Positions 51,220 to 63,148 of a stretch of DNA of 64,000 nt are shown here, in pieces. Within the stretch, counting starts at the first letter, position 1, and every line of letters begins with the position of its first letter. The stretch lies in contig NC_058339.1 in assembly GCF_905475395.1 (NCBI RefSeq), positions 51,221,172-51,285,171 on the forward strand, read 5' to 3'. Source of the DNA: Chrysoperla carnea. Taxonomy: Eukaryota > Arthropoda > Insecta > Neuroptera > Chrysopidae. A model generated the notes under the pieces. It was given only the letters and a program-made list of their open reading frames with translations, made no database searches and had not been told where the DNA came from. Position numbers and translations under genes: made by a program.

Positions 51220-51548
51220 TTTATTTGCGCTCCCACCATATTTATCTAGAATTGTGGACAGTATTTGAATAGTATTGAGGTATTATTTATTATTATTCAG
51301 GTATTGTGAATAGGAATTTAAAAGAGCTATATGTGAGCTCTACTGCCGAAGGCCCGTTCAAGATATAGTAGTAAAATTTGTGTTTTGCGGATGGGCTTGC
51401 GGGTGGGCTAAGCATAGTATAGCTATGAATGAATTGGAGCTGCAGGTTAATGAATATTAACAATGGCTGATCAATAGTTCTAATTAAATAAATTGTATTG
51501 GTGAAAATATATAAGTTAAGACAGGACAACGTCTGTCGGGTCAGCTAG
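51220..51548 (+). mobile_element. Non-autonomous Helitron-like element
   Basis: The 3' end has the Helitron hallmarks: a short hairpin at 51520-51537 (GACAG with CTGTC, plus AC/GT after a bulge), then GGGTCAG and a terminal CTAG at 51545-51548, followed by T. No TIRs and no target duplication. The 5' boundary is approximate, set by the block shared with 49195-49375. An inverted fragment of the same block is at 57455-57475. Confidence 0.65.
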
Positions 51549-52620
51549 TTGTTTATAAACTTAATGGTGATATCTGCAACTTTGAGAAAATGTCCTGCCT
51601 GACTAGTTAAGTTTGTTGTTCAAAAAGTTCTCTTCAAAAAGTTTCTCCAATTTAGGGCATCAATCTTTGAAAGGGAAATACCTATACATGACAAATTTTT
51701 TTCGAAATCAGTATATTCAAATCCAAATCAATTTGACAATTATTTATCTTAAAATGATTCGAATTAAATACACAAAAATATTATTTTAATGAGTCGCATA
51801 TTACGTTTGTAAATTTTGTTATACAGAGTATCTCAAAATTAATAGATCAAACGGAACGTATGTATTCGTTTATAATTTAAAGAATTTTTCGACTAATATT
51901 AATAAAATTTAAATTTTTATAATAAGCCAGGTTTAGCAAGTGCTATAATTTATCACCTACACGTTTAACATTAACAGAGAAATTTATTTTCAAAGTTCTA
52001 GAATAATAAGTTTTAATTTTGTTTCCTAGAACTCTGAAAGTACATTTCTCTCTTATATTATTTTTTACATGACTCGAAAAAATTGTCTGATGATTAATTA
52101 TAGTTTAAACTTTATTTCCTACAATTTTGCTCTTATTATAAAAATCTAAGCTTTTCTAGTATTATTAGAAATTGTTAAAATTAAAATTAACAAAGTTTTT
52201 GGATTGAAATGTGCCCAAAAATTTCCCGGCTAGAATTTCGTAGGAAATTTATAGTTTCTGTTCGTGTATTTCTGTTCGAAAATTCGTTTTACGTATATGT
52301 ATAATAAGCTATTTACAATGGTTTTGCATCTGTTTATGTTTTGTGTAATAGTAGCCGGATTCTATTTTTTAAATTAAAGTTACAGTTTATTAAAATGTGT
52401 TACACTTATGTTGCAAGTAATTTAGATTTGAATGAGGCAATCTGTTATTAGAATTGTTTACGATAATTATTATTACCAATTTTAAAAACACGATTTTAAT
52501 GACAAAATTTTTTTTAACAAAATAAAAAAAAAATGTAAAAATTTGTTATAAATGATGAGTATATTATTATAACAAAGATTTCGTTATTATTCTGCGAAGA
52601 TGCTGTTAAATTTATATTGA
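51549..52620. other. AT-rich DNA, nothing recognised
   Basis: No gene or repeat structure seen. Confidence 0.5.
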
Positions 52621-53477
52621 ATATACAGGGTGATTCATTAATAAATTGAATAACCTAGGGCATGATCGATCAGGGATGTTTGAATCAAAAGGAGCAGAAA
52701 AACTTTTTATGAACATTGGGTGTCAAATTTTTCATTTTCGAGATCAGGGCTGTTGCCAAGAAAATTTTTATAAAATATGAATAAATGTTCAATAGGTATT
52801 AATTATTATTTAAATATAATTCAACATTTAATAATTAAATTGGCGTATTATATTTAATAAAAAGTAAGATTAAAGCTTTTTCAGGCACCAGTCTGTTCCG
52901 TTGACGTATATTTTTAAATATTTTCGATGAACGCTTTGCCACACGCAATGATTCTTCAACAAAGCAATTCCTTTCTTATTACACCGTCAGCGTTACCACT
53001 ATTTGGTGTATCTTGGGGTTCATCTTCAAAACATCGCAAGATTATTTTGTAAACATGCTTCCGCATTCACATCAACATCCGCAATGACTATTGCGGAAGT
53101 TTCAAAACTAAAATATGATATTGATAAATGATTTTTTTTTGAGATACCTTATATAAAAATAACAAAAAAGGTTATATAAACATATAATCAAAGACTTTTC
53201 ATTTTGAGAAATTCAAGCATCAAATTTTGGAATAAAAACTTGAAAAGTTTATGATCGTATATCTCGAAAATGAAAAACTTAATTAATTTTTATGTAAGTA
53301 ATCTTAAAAAATTTATTTATCATTATTATATTTTTATATTAAATTTGTATCATCTTGTATATGAAAAATGAAAAGTTTTATTTAGACCATATGTTAATAT
53401 CAAGTTCTTTTGCTTCTTTTAATGCAAAGAATTTATATCCGAAGTTTGTCAATGTATTATCGAATCATCCTGTATAT
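52621..53477. mobile_element. Long-TIR DNA element with a decayed coding core
   Basis: Ends ATATACAGGGTGATTC and (complement of right end) ATATACAGGATGATTC. Behind these the arms stay loosely alignable for about 100 bp (AAAAGGAGCAGAAAAACTT versus AAAAGAAGCAAAAGAACTT). The less AT-rich core, 52870-53100, is open on the minus strand over VEESLRVAKRSSKIFKNIRQ, possibly a transposase remnant. Superfamily not assigned. Confidence 0.55.
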
Positions 53478-55775
53478 GCCTAATAAAAAAAATACACAGA
53501 CCTATTAAGTGGGTCAGTCACGCGATTGAGGGCCACTTTTGATTAAGTATCGATGTATATATTGATTAATATTTACATGTCATGATGTATTATTTATACA
53601 AAGCGTTTCTATTATAATAAAGGTGAGAATTTAATTTCTTAGGGTGATTATAATAGAATGGAAAGTAATCTCGTAACGTGATGCATTAAAATCAAGTAAT
53701 TAACTAATATTATTTTGTAGGTCCATGCTAGACACCTTGTCTTATTCAGCATTCACTTTAACATATTACGCAAAATTCCAAAAAATTATAGATCTCAAAA
53801 AAGTGGGCGAAATGGTTCTAGTTTTGACTTAATGTCTCATTGTTGGCTAGTTTGCTTTTGTAAGAAGAATAGTTGAAGAAATAAAGCATTTGAGATCGGA
53901 ATATACAATCGAAAGTACAACTCCGATTTCAGCCAACCAATTTTTATAAACTAACTTGCCGATTATTGAGTAGTTTTGATTAAATATTTGATTGAAAATA
54001 AACTTATTTTATATTTCTGACTATTCTAAACACTTTTTGTATCTTGACATTTTTAACCTTAACTCGCCATTTTCGAGAAAATGATAAAAGATAGTTTTTC
54101 TTCTAGTAAAAATGATAAAGGTCAGATACCCGGTACAGTTGAATTCTGAGAAAATAAGAGCTATACGCTAAGAGTTTTTCTTCTCTTACTACAAAATAAA
54201 TTAAGTTTTATTTTGAGTATTTGCGTTAAAACATTAATACATTTAAAAGATTCCCCCTTCAATATTTTCCAAACTTCTTTTATTTTATTTTAAAATTATT
54301 TATTTCAATTTTTTTTTCATTTTTGTTTAATTTTTAATATTTTTTTTTTTCATAAATAAATTGTAAATCATTTATCTATTTCATGTACATTTTTTAGAAA
54401 ATTTATCAGAAAAATCTTCAAAAAAGAATATTTTTATTATTTTAAAGTAAGGTTGTTTCATCATTATTAAGTTTCAAACGAAAAGGTACTACCATAACAC
54501 ACAAAAAAAATTGTATGGCGTCTATTTGGTGCCTAGAAAATTTAAGACAATTTAAATAAAAGTATTTGTAAAATGTACATAATCAACTGTTTGCTTGTGG
54601 TAAAATTTTGAGTGGATTCAAAAATCTCATTTCTGTAAAACGGGGACATAAAATAATATAAAAGAGAATTAGAGAGAGGTAGAGACAAAGTTTGAAAATT
54701 TTCATCACAAACAAGAAAATGAATATTATTATAATTTATCTTATGACTATTTTCTTGTAAGATGTTTTAAGAATTGTAATTTTTGTGTTTTTTATATAAT
54801 TTATCAATGGATAGGTATAAAAATTTTACTCAGTTAACCACTATCTTTTAATTTATTTGTTTGTTTATAAACATTTAAATGCTTATAAACAAATACAAAA
54901 ATGTATAAAAATTAAGGTTCAATAAGACCATAATTTTAATTAATATCGATTTGCATACAATCGTTTAAATATGCGAAAACTAGCTAAACCAGAATTTTCT
55001 TAGAGAACTTGAAACTGAGTAAATTGTTTTTAAATATTACACGTTTTACAGTGGCGTGTAACTAAAAATCTACAAGGAAATAAACATATGTACATTGAAT
55101 TACAAAAAAAATGAATCGTTTTGTAATAATAATGAAGAAAAACACAAAGCGATTCGATTTTTTTGAAAAAGGATGGGTAATTTTTGTTTGAAGGAAATAA
55201 AATAAGCTTAAACTTGGTATGTAAGGTTATTAGGTTATCAGCAAAGGTAGAAGGATTTCCAGTGAGAAACTGCTTTTTCGACTAACAACTATGCTAATCG
55301 TAACAGCCCCTCCAAATGTAATGTAGCATCAGTCAGGAAAAAAGAAAGTAGAAACTTTTTGCGTGTGTCAACTTTCTAGCATCTTCTTTTTAAGGATTTG
55401 TGGATCTCCACAGGCTCCCTTATATGAGCTAGTGGGTTGAGTTAGTATCAAGGTAGTGTCTTTTAAGATTATAAACTTCACAGTACCTCTATCCCCTTTT
55501 ATATTTCAAAATATAATGTTGCTCGCGGTTTTAAAATCTTTGTGTTAATCTAAAGCCCTACAAAATTGAGTTGAGCGATTTGACATTTTTGTGTGAATTG
55601 AATGTACGTCTTTTGGTAGTGTCTCCAACTGTTTTTGCTCTTTTAAGCATATATTTAATATGTTCAAAAACCTAAAAAGGGAGCATCCATAAATCACGTA
55701 GTCCGTTCCGTAGAGTGAGAGGATTAGTTCTAAAGTTCAACAGAGGATTGTGACAATAAAGTCAAACTGCGTATT
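53478..55775. other. AT-rich DNA, nothing recognised
   Basis: A slightly less AT-rich stretch at 55240-55450 shows no usable frame. Confidence 0.45.
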
Positions 55776-56110
55776 TTTATACCATGTATATAGGAAATAT
55801 ATCAATATTGATGCTACGAACAAAATTTTGGTACAAGTGTTTATAGAAAAACGAAAAAAGATTTTTAGAATCAAGGTAGAATAAATTTTTATGGCGTGTT
55901 CAGGACGTAAAAATTGAGGTCCAGTTCGTAAATGAGCAACAGGTCAATTGGGTCTTGTAAACCGTTAGTATGTGAAATTGACTGTGGGAATATCCATTAT
56001 GTGTGTGTGACATGTGTGTATGAATGTATGTGTGGCTATCTAAGAGTGGCTATCTTGATTTACTTACATTTCAACAATTAACTCAGTCAATTGTTTGTTT
56101 TCACTTGTTT
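55776..56110 (+). repeat. Dispersed repeat (family A, copy 2)
   Basis: Same head (ATACCATGTATATA) and same end (CAATTAACTCAGTCAATTG, then TTTGTTTTCACTTGT) as 26877-27422, but internally deleted; a TATA microsatellite follows at 56109-56130. Confidence 0.65.
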
Positions 56111-56713
56111 TATATATATATATATATAATTTTTTTTTTTGGCACAATGAAAATAATTTGCAGTTTAAGTTGCAATGAATGGACTTGTTATATGTTTTGT
56201 AAATATCTTCTTGACTTGATAATAAAAAAACCATTTCCGGAGAGTGGAGTCATTGTAAAAGCTATGGTAGAGTACATGAAGGGAGGGAGAGAGGGAATCC
56301 AAAGAGGCTGGAATTGAGCCACGTAGATTATGTACGCACCTAAAGACAAAAAATGCATTCCAATAAATAGTAAATCCAATAATAAGAAGCACTTAATGAG
56401 GGGAAATATGACCTTACTGATGGACCTCAGCTGCTCATGTGTTTTTTTTTAATTTATCAGTTTTTTCAACATGAATTGTCATGGAAGAATATAGACATTG
56501 TATTGTCGCCTTCATCAATCCTTTGGGTGACAACACCTAGAATGTTGTACTGTCACCGTTTCGACAATTACAAACCATATGTTAAGTTTCTTCTTAAGGG
56601 ATAAAAATAATGATAAGATACACAATATTGTTTATTATTTTTTACATTGGCTACGGTATTACGCCAGTAAAATTTTACAAAAAAAAAAAAAAAAAAAAAA
56701 ACAAAAACAAACT

Positions 56714-57005
56714 CGCAAAACGCGATGTAAAGCTACTTTTTTGGTATGTTATTTGGATCCGTTAGCCGGGTGTGACACTACGTTTTGTAAGCAAAAAAAG
56801 TTATGCTATCTGCGTAATCCTTGAAAAATGTTTCTGACTTTTTTCAGTTTTGTATAGTTTAATTCAAAAACTATGAGCAATTGATATTAGTTGCCATATC
56901 ATTTTGAAAGTATATTAAATTTAAAACAATTGAAGCTAACCCACAGCTCCGTTTGTCTAAGAGTTTTTGAGATATGATGTTTGAAAAATTTAAATGGTTT
57001 TAGAA
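56714..57005 (+). repeat. Dispersed repeat (family D, copy 1)
   Basis: Contains CAAAACGCGATGTAAAGCT, TTTTTTGGTATGTTATTTGG, AGCAAAAAAAGTT and AACCCACAGCTCCGT, all found again in the same orientation at 58516-58830. A 22-base A run precedes it. Non-coding. Confidence 0.65.
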
Positions 57006-57059
57006 ATGTTAAAACTTTAAGAGCAAGGTAGCTTTAGTGTTGAAATTATTTTTATTATT

Positions 57060-57310
57060 TTTCAGCTCGATGATAAATTTTTTTTAATCATGTGTGTAGA
57101 CGATAAAGAAAAAAAATTTTTCGATATGTGCCTTAGTTTTCGAAATATTGAAAGCTGAATAATTAAACAAAATTTTCGATATTTTGAAAATTACGCCAGA
57201 TATCGAAAAATTTTATTCTTACTTTTTGTCTTATATCGTCAAGTTATAACATAATTTATCATCAAAATTGAAATAATATAGTTTTTAAATTTGTGCCTAC
57301 ACTATCGTGC
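57060..57310. repeat. Imperfect palindrome (foldback repeat)
   Basis: The left arm (from GATGATAAATT through AAATTTTTCGATATGTGC to TTTTCGAAATATT) is matched by the complement of the right arm (GATGATAAATTATG, AAATTTTTCGATATCTGGCG, TTTTCAAAATATC) over about 85 bp. The segment 4690-4870 shows the same blocks. Likely a decayed foldback MITE. Confidence 0.55.
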
Positions 57311-58515
57311 CCATACATCATTAAGGTGTAAGAATGTGTATGGTATTCACCCAGGAAGATGTTAGAACAGAAAAGTTTAGAAATTAGAAATTATAGTCGA
57401 AAATTTCATATAAAGTCTCTTCAGTTCTCAAATAAGCCAGTTTAATTAGTTTAATGGTGGGAGCGCAAATTAATGCTGAATACCTATTGGTTTAGACTTT
57501 TCACATATTCTTCTTCTCAAATTTTAGTATTTACTTTATTCAGGATCTTACGGCTTGAATGATCCTCACATAAGAGCTTTTAACTAACTCTTAAACCAGG
57601 GATGTACAAGTTTTTACCTTATCTGGGCCACTATGGAAAATTTTTTTATTGTGGACCGTACTTGGATAACGATAAACAAAATATCTTTTATCGTTTATTT
57701 TGCTGTATACTTTGAAAAAAAATTATATATACTGTAAACTTTTTTGTTAAACTGATAGTCACAGTGGAGGTCGTCGAGGTGTTATCGTAGCAGAAATAAA
57801 TAATTTGTTACATGCGTAATTTTATTTGTTTCTTGGCTAATTGCGTTTCTACTAATCATTTGCTTACTTATCTTTATCGGTAATCGTCATTCTGGCGGTT
57901 TGTCGGCCATTTGGAATTGTTGGGAAAGTATGGGATGATGATTTTTATGAATAGTAGCAATCTATCTAATAATAATGGTAAGGACATATTTTTAAAGGTC
58001 TTACCTTTGAAAATATGCACACAATGAAATAGATTTTTTCAAATTTCTAGACCAGAATACTGCCTTAACGGATTTTTGTACTGTAATAAATGATTGAAAA
58101 TTTGGTGTGAGTGTCTCCAATACGGATGTTTTCTAATCCTTGAAGCACATGGTAGCCGAGTACAAAAGCGGATTATTACAGTTTTTTTTTCATTCGGTTT
58201 CATACAATGTAAAAGTTGCAATAAAAATAGTTGGTAAATATAAGTACATCACCACATATTATATTATTTTTAAGCTAACAATATTCTGCTGTTGCAAGCA
58301 TACAAATCGCATGTTTGTTAGTTGAGTGTGTGGCTTGTTTTCGCGTTTTTTAATATACTAGTAGTAGTTGCTTAGTTTTTGTACCAGGTGACACAAAAGT
58401 TATTGGACAGTTCTATAAACTAAGGAATTTTCGGTGTCTCAGCTAAAATATCATGAAAAGTGTGTCACGAATTAATTCATCTGTATAACATACTTACGCT
58501 AGTCAAATTCTACAT
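57311..58515. other. AT-rich DNA, no gene seen
   Basis: Only the inverted Helitron-block fragment at 57455-57475 is recognised. Confidence 0.45.
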
Positions 58516-58830
58516 TAAAATCGCAAAACGCGACGTAAAACTGCTTTTTTGGTATGTTATTTGGACCCCTTAGGGGAGTGTACGTTTTGCAAGCAAAAAA
58601 AGTTGTGCTCCCTGTGTAATCCATGAATTTTTGCAATTCAATTCAAAAACTATGAGCTTTTGACATTATCACTTTGAAAGGGTATTAAATTTTAACAATT
58701 GAAGTTGATAACCCACAGCTCCGTATGTCTAATAGCTTTAGATTTAGAAACTTACTTAGGGGAGTGTGAAACTATGCTTTGCAAGCAAAAAAAAGTTGTG
58801 CTACCTGCATAATAGGTAATTTTCAATATT
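58516..58830 (+). repeat. Dispersed repeat (family D, copy 2, with internal duplication)
   Basis: Second copy of 56714-57005. The string TTGCAAGCAAAAAAAGTTGT with the preceding TTAGGGGAGTGT occurs twice inside this copy (about 58570-58610 and 58757-58800), so part of it was duplicated. Confidence 0.6.
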
Positions 58831-58837
58831 TTCTTTT

Positions 58838-58957
58838 TCAGGTGATTTTATGAACACCTATAACAAAATTTTGTTCGTAGCGTCAATATTTTGAAGCATT
58901 ACAAACTTGGACTAAATTTAGTATACCTTGATATATTTCATATATACATGGTATAAA
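58838..58957 (-). repeat. Dispersed repeat (family A, copy 3, inverted fragment)
   Basis: Complement of the head of family A, ending at ATACATGGTAT. It runs through TTACAAACTTGGACTAAATT, which matches the other orientation at 26915-26940. Confidence 0.65.
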
Positions 58958-59743
58958 CAGCACTAGGGAATGACTAGACCACTAAAGCATGGGCTATTTC
59001 TTATTAGACAAATTAATTCATACATTTGAACAGTATTGTTATAAATTTCTATGATTTCGCCAAATCAATCTATTTATTCAACGTTTGCAGGATGTATATA
59101 TTCGGGAAAAAACGGGCGTTTGAAAAATTAAAATTTCAAATTAGTGGGGAATTTCTTGAGATTTAGGCTTTAGGAAGAGTCATTAACAACAATAATTAGA
59201 GAGATTTTGCAGAAGGGTTATAACTTTTGTAACACCTTGCACAATATTACTAAAGTGTATTAGCGTATGTGTGTGGTGCAGAGTAGATCACCTCTACTAC
59301 CTAGCTAGGATTGTGTTGTTTGTTGCGGTCTTTCACCTCGAGGTCTGATGTGTGCGGAATCACCTCCGGAACGGTGCATTGCCACTACTGCCTGCTCTGA
59401 AAGACAACATAAAAAACATATGCACATATTCACACTCGTCTATTCATGTAATTATAATCTTTGTATGTATGTATGTATGGTAATATGTTATTATAATATA
59501 CCTTCGTCTAATACATATTGGATGGGAGTCTTACGTCCTACTCCTCTTGGGTATATCAATTGGCTGGTTTGGTTTTTAAAAGACATCAGTCTCTCATTCA
59601 TTAATGATACGGTTTAAAAAAAAAGATTTGCTTTTGATTTTGAAGGAGAATGTTAAAAATAAGAATTTGACTTTCAATTATTAACCGCATTTTTAGCCTC
59701 TGAACCAAAAAAAGGGGTGGGTGTTATAAGTTTGACCGCTATG
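58958..59743. other. No gene assigned
   Basis: The part at 59290-59410 is less AT-rich and opens an 89-codon frame at 59348-59617 (MCAESPPERCIATTACSERQ first) with no recognised family. It contains a (TATG)n tract at about 59461-59480. Confidence 0.3.
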
Positions 59744-60030
59744 TGTGTGTGTCTGTCTGTGACATCGTAGCGCCTAAGCTGATGAACCGACTTGAATTTG
59801 TTTTATTTCGTTTGAAAAGTAATTGATTGGGGAGTGTTCTTAGCTATATTTCAAGTGCGAGTTTAGTATTCCTTATTCGGAACAACTAAAAAATAGGCGA
59901 CGATCCTCAAAATCAATTTAGTTTGGAGAAGGCTCTAAGGAAAAAGGTAATTTAATGGAGAGTGTTCTTAAATATGTTTCAAGTGCGAGTTTAGGGTTCC
60001 GTATCCGAAAAATTGCTCGGGGGTTTTTTA
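59744..60030 (+). repeat. Dispersed repeat (family F, copy 2, with internal tandem duplication)
   Basis: Matches 23541-23690. A block with AGTGTTCTTA and TTTCAAGTGCGAGTTTAG occurs twice, about 59836-59870 and 59960-59994. Non-coding. Confidence 0.55.
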
Positions 60031-61151
60031 AATTTTAGAAATATCACTTGTGGAAAATCTTAACACGTTATTTTATTTATGTTCAATTTTCTGAAAGAAA
60101 ATGCAATATTTGATTTTATTCTTTTGGAAAAATATTGGAATCAAAGCTCAAAGCATAAGGGAAAGTTTCTATCCATAAAATGGCGGTTGCGGGTGGTCTG
60201 TTTGGATGATTCCTTACAAATAAAGTTAAAATTTTTCATTGAGTTTTTTTACAAAGCGAATATTACACCAGATATAAGCTCGCGAAGAAGTTTATTATTG
60301 TTTAGACTTAATATGCCTTGTATATAAAAACCCGAGCTGGATAAAAAGTTAAGTTTTTAGTCATCTTAAGAATTTCTAAAATCTTTGGTCTCAAAAGCTA
60401 AACCGAAAGCTATCCAGAAGTGTTGAAGGAAGGATTGCTACTCTGAATAAGTAGTCTTCTTGGACATTTTGTACCAATTTCTGAGAATTGGATCCCAGAG
60501 CTATAAACGTGAATAATGTAAATTTTGTTAGGGCTAAAAGCTGACCTTGTTTTCTGTTTTCTAGTTTTTGAGAGTTCGGTTTTCATTAATTAAAAGTTGA
60601 TGATGTAGCCTTCTATCTGTTTTTGTTCCCTAGAAAATTGAACCCTATAAATTTCAAAATGTATAAGAGTCGCAATCGCAACCACGAGATACCGTGGTTG
60701 CGATTGTCAATTAAAAATATTACTGCTTGTTTGAGAACACATGCTTGATAGCCCCAAGAAATCTTGATTGAGATTAAGATGCATATTTAGTACAGGTGCA
60801 AATCCACTTCAACTGCACTTCCCTGAATTCGTGCCTGGTTTAATACGCCACCATAAAATCCTTCCTGATATCATTCATTAAATAAAATAACTACTCAATA
60901 GAATTTCTGTAAAACGCTCTTGTAGAAGTAATCGCATTTCAAATCTTAAATTTCCATAAAATCCTCATTCATTATATAATATCATAACCATTACGTTACA
61001 CACTTGTTTGAAATTACTACCTTACTTCAAATTCGATACGACTTCACCGTTTGTTTTTATATTTCAATTGGTTTCGCTCGAGTTTCTAATCGTTTTTATT
61101 ACGTTATGCATTATTATGTAATTTTTTTCACAATAATTTTGTTTGTTACAG
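60031..61151. other. DNA upstream of the exon at 61152; contains a perfect hairpin
   Basis: No coding sequence recognised. A 14-bp perfect stem with a 6-nt loop lies at 60673-60706 (CAATCGCAACCACG, loop AGATAC, then the exact complement). Confidence 0.45.
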
Positions 61152-61237
61152 TGTTACTACTACTGCATACGAAAGAAATTGAAATTAATTCATCATGTTG
61201 TTAGCACGTCTTTGTAACACTGTTGGAATAACTATTG
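61152..61237 (+). CDS. Probable 5' exon carrying the start of a plus-strand gene
   Basis: Bounded by a strong acceptor (TTTTGTTTGTTACAG, ending 61151) and a consensus donor (ATTG|GTAAGT, 61238). An ATG at 61195 with A at -3 opens 14 codons plus one base (MLLARLCNTVGITI), phase 1. The acceptor upstream means there would be at least one non-coding leader exon before it. No continuing exon was recognised before the window ends. The start is hydrophobic and could be a signal or membrane segment. Too short to identify. Confidence 0.4.
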
Positions 61238-61389
61238 GTAAGTTCAACTATTGTTATAAATAGTACCTAACTTTATTTATGGTCTCTTACAGTTGTCAGA
61301 ATATCAGAATAAAAAAACTATGTTATTTTAGCTAGTTTGGAAATTTTTGTGTTGTTTTGGGAAATAACTTTTCTGGCTGTCTAGCGCAT

Positions 61390-61830
61390 CATAACATTTT
61401 TACCCGACTGCACGACGCTAAGGAGTTGTAATGTGTTTATCAGTCTATATATGTATGTATGTTTGTATGTATGTATGTATATGTGTTCCTTTGTAACACA
61501 CTAGAGACAAAACGCGAAGGTCTTTGAAGATACGACAGTAATGAAAATTCAATATGGGGACCACCAGACGCCCAATTGTGAAAAACAAAAAAATGAAAGC
61601 CGCCGATCTAAGTTAAGTGGGGTATATCACTGAATAGTGGATAAATCAATTGACTTTTGAATAATTAAAATCGGCTAACGCGTTTGGTCTCTAAAGCGCC
61701 ACAAATGACCAAACATGTTTGCATGACCTGAAAATTAAAATCGACGAATTATATTAAGTAGGGTATCATTGATTAGGTATTGAAAATCTTAACTTTGGTT
61801 CGATATTGAACGTCGGTTGAGGCGAAAACA
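61390..61830 (-). repeat. Dispersed repeat (family G, copy 2)
   Basis: Starts TTTTTACCCGACTGCACGAC on the plus strand, the complement of the end of 6440-6610. A TATG-rich tract at 61445-61482 is followed by GACCACCAGACGCCC and repeat-like sequence. It would lie in the intron after 61237. The right limit is uncertain. Confidence 0.45.
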
Positions 61831-62440
61831 ATTTTAAGACAAAGGCTCATTATATATTATAGGATGTGACTCTCATTAATTGTTGATATTCTTTTAAGAC
61901 ATATTTTTAGTCTACTCAGCTATTAAGAAAATTCTTTGTAGACAAGTACAGGCTCAATTTTTCTGGCCAGTTTAAAATTCGTTTCAAATACAATTTGTAC
62001 GAAAAAATTTTGTCCAAAACTTCATAAAACTTGATCTATGGAATATAAAACGGATTTATAACTCACTCCATCCCTTCCCGTTGACCTTTCGAATACATAA
62101 GTCTATATTTTTGGGGAAATGATAAAAAAAGCACATAATATTTATATCTACACTAGTTTTAAATTAGTTTTTTGTATCATTAAATTGATCTAAAAAAATT
62201 TTGTAGCGAAATTCATGTAGGTATATAATCATTAAGTATTACTAGTCGATTATTAACAGCAATTTAAAAAATATCAATAACAATACTAATTACTCAAAGT
62301 TAAATTGCACGCTTATAATATAAAAACAAAAAGACATTGCTGTTCAATAAAATTGAACTAACGATATCGCGGGTCTTATGCCAGAAGGGCACATCCGTCA
62401 ATTTGTAATATCTTGCAAGATCTTAGCCTGAAAATATATA

Positions 62441-63148
62441 GGGTGCGCTATCCTTTATGTCGGTATGTAAACATTGAATAATTGGAGATATTTTTATTCA
62501 ATTTTGGCCTTTACAATATTTGGACTAGTTTTTCAATACAACTTCAATCAAATAGCTACCCTTATCAGCCAAAACAAAATAGGCCCTTCTTCTGCGTTTT
62601 GGCCCAAATAGTACCTTTTTCGGCATGCAATGGCGTTTCATGGATCTCTTGTGAATTCTACGTTCTTCAAATGCGACAATTTTACCTATAAATGGCGTCA
62701 AAGAGTCTGAAATCGGCCTCGTCGGTCATTTGCTTCCAAAAATCAGTTTCAGTGTCAACCATTCGAGTGACTGATTATTGACTGGGCAACCTTCTATGCG
62801 ACCACTTCATTCATTGGAACGCTAAGGTAGTTGCTGAACGACAGATCATCTATCTCCCACTGTCTCGTTCTCAATAAAATTTATTTGAGACCAAACGACA
62901 AATAGTTTTGTCAGACGTCTGTTGGCCAGGATATTTTCGACGAAACCAGAATTCGCATGTTAAGATAACACAAATGAAAGACTATATTCAATGTGCGTCA
63001 TTATTTCGGTACGTTGTTTTGGTGTGAAGCGATTTATGGTTAAAATTGTACTGAACTGACGTTTTAAAAACATGTCTAATCAACTCAATCAGATGACTTT
63101 CAAAGTTATTCAATGTTTACATACCGACATAAAAAATGATACACTCTG
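62441..63148 (-). mobile_element. Decayed mariner-like (Tc1/mariner superfamily) transposon
   Basis: Inverted ends of about 47 bp share TTTATGTCGGTATGTAAACA then TTGAATAA, and TA flanks both sides (62439-62440 and 63149-63150). On the minus strand, in shifting frames, it encodes FTPKQRTEIMTHIEYSLSF, then FWFRRKYPGQQTSDKTICRL (N-terminal helix-turn-helix of this superfamily), and farther on TDEADFRL, near the second catalytic Asp of the DDE/D core. At 708 bp it is about half of full length. It has multiple frameshifts and stops, and the third catalytic region is unrecognisable. Confidence 0.85.
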
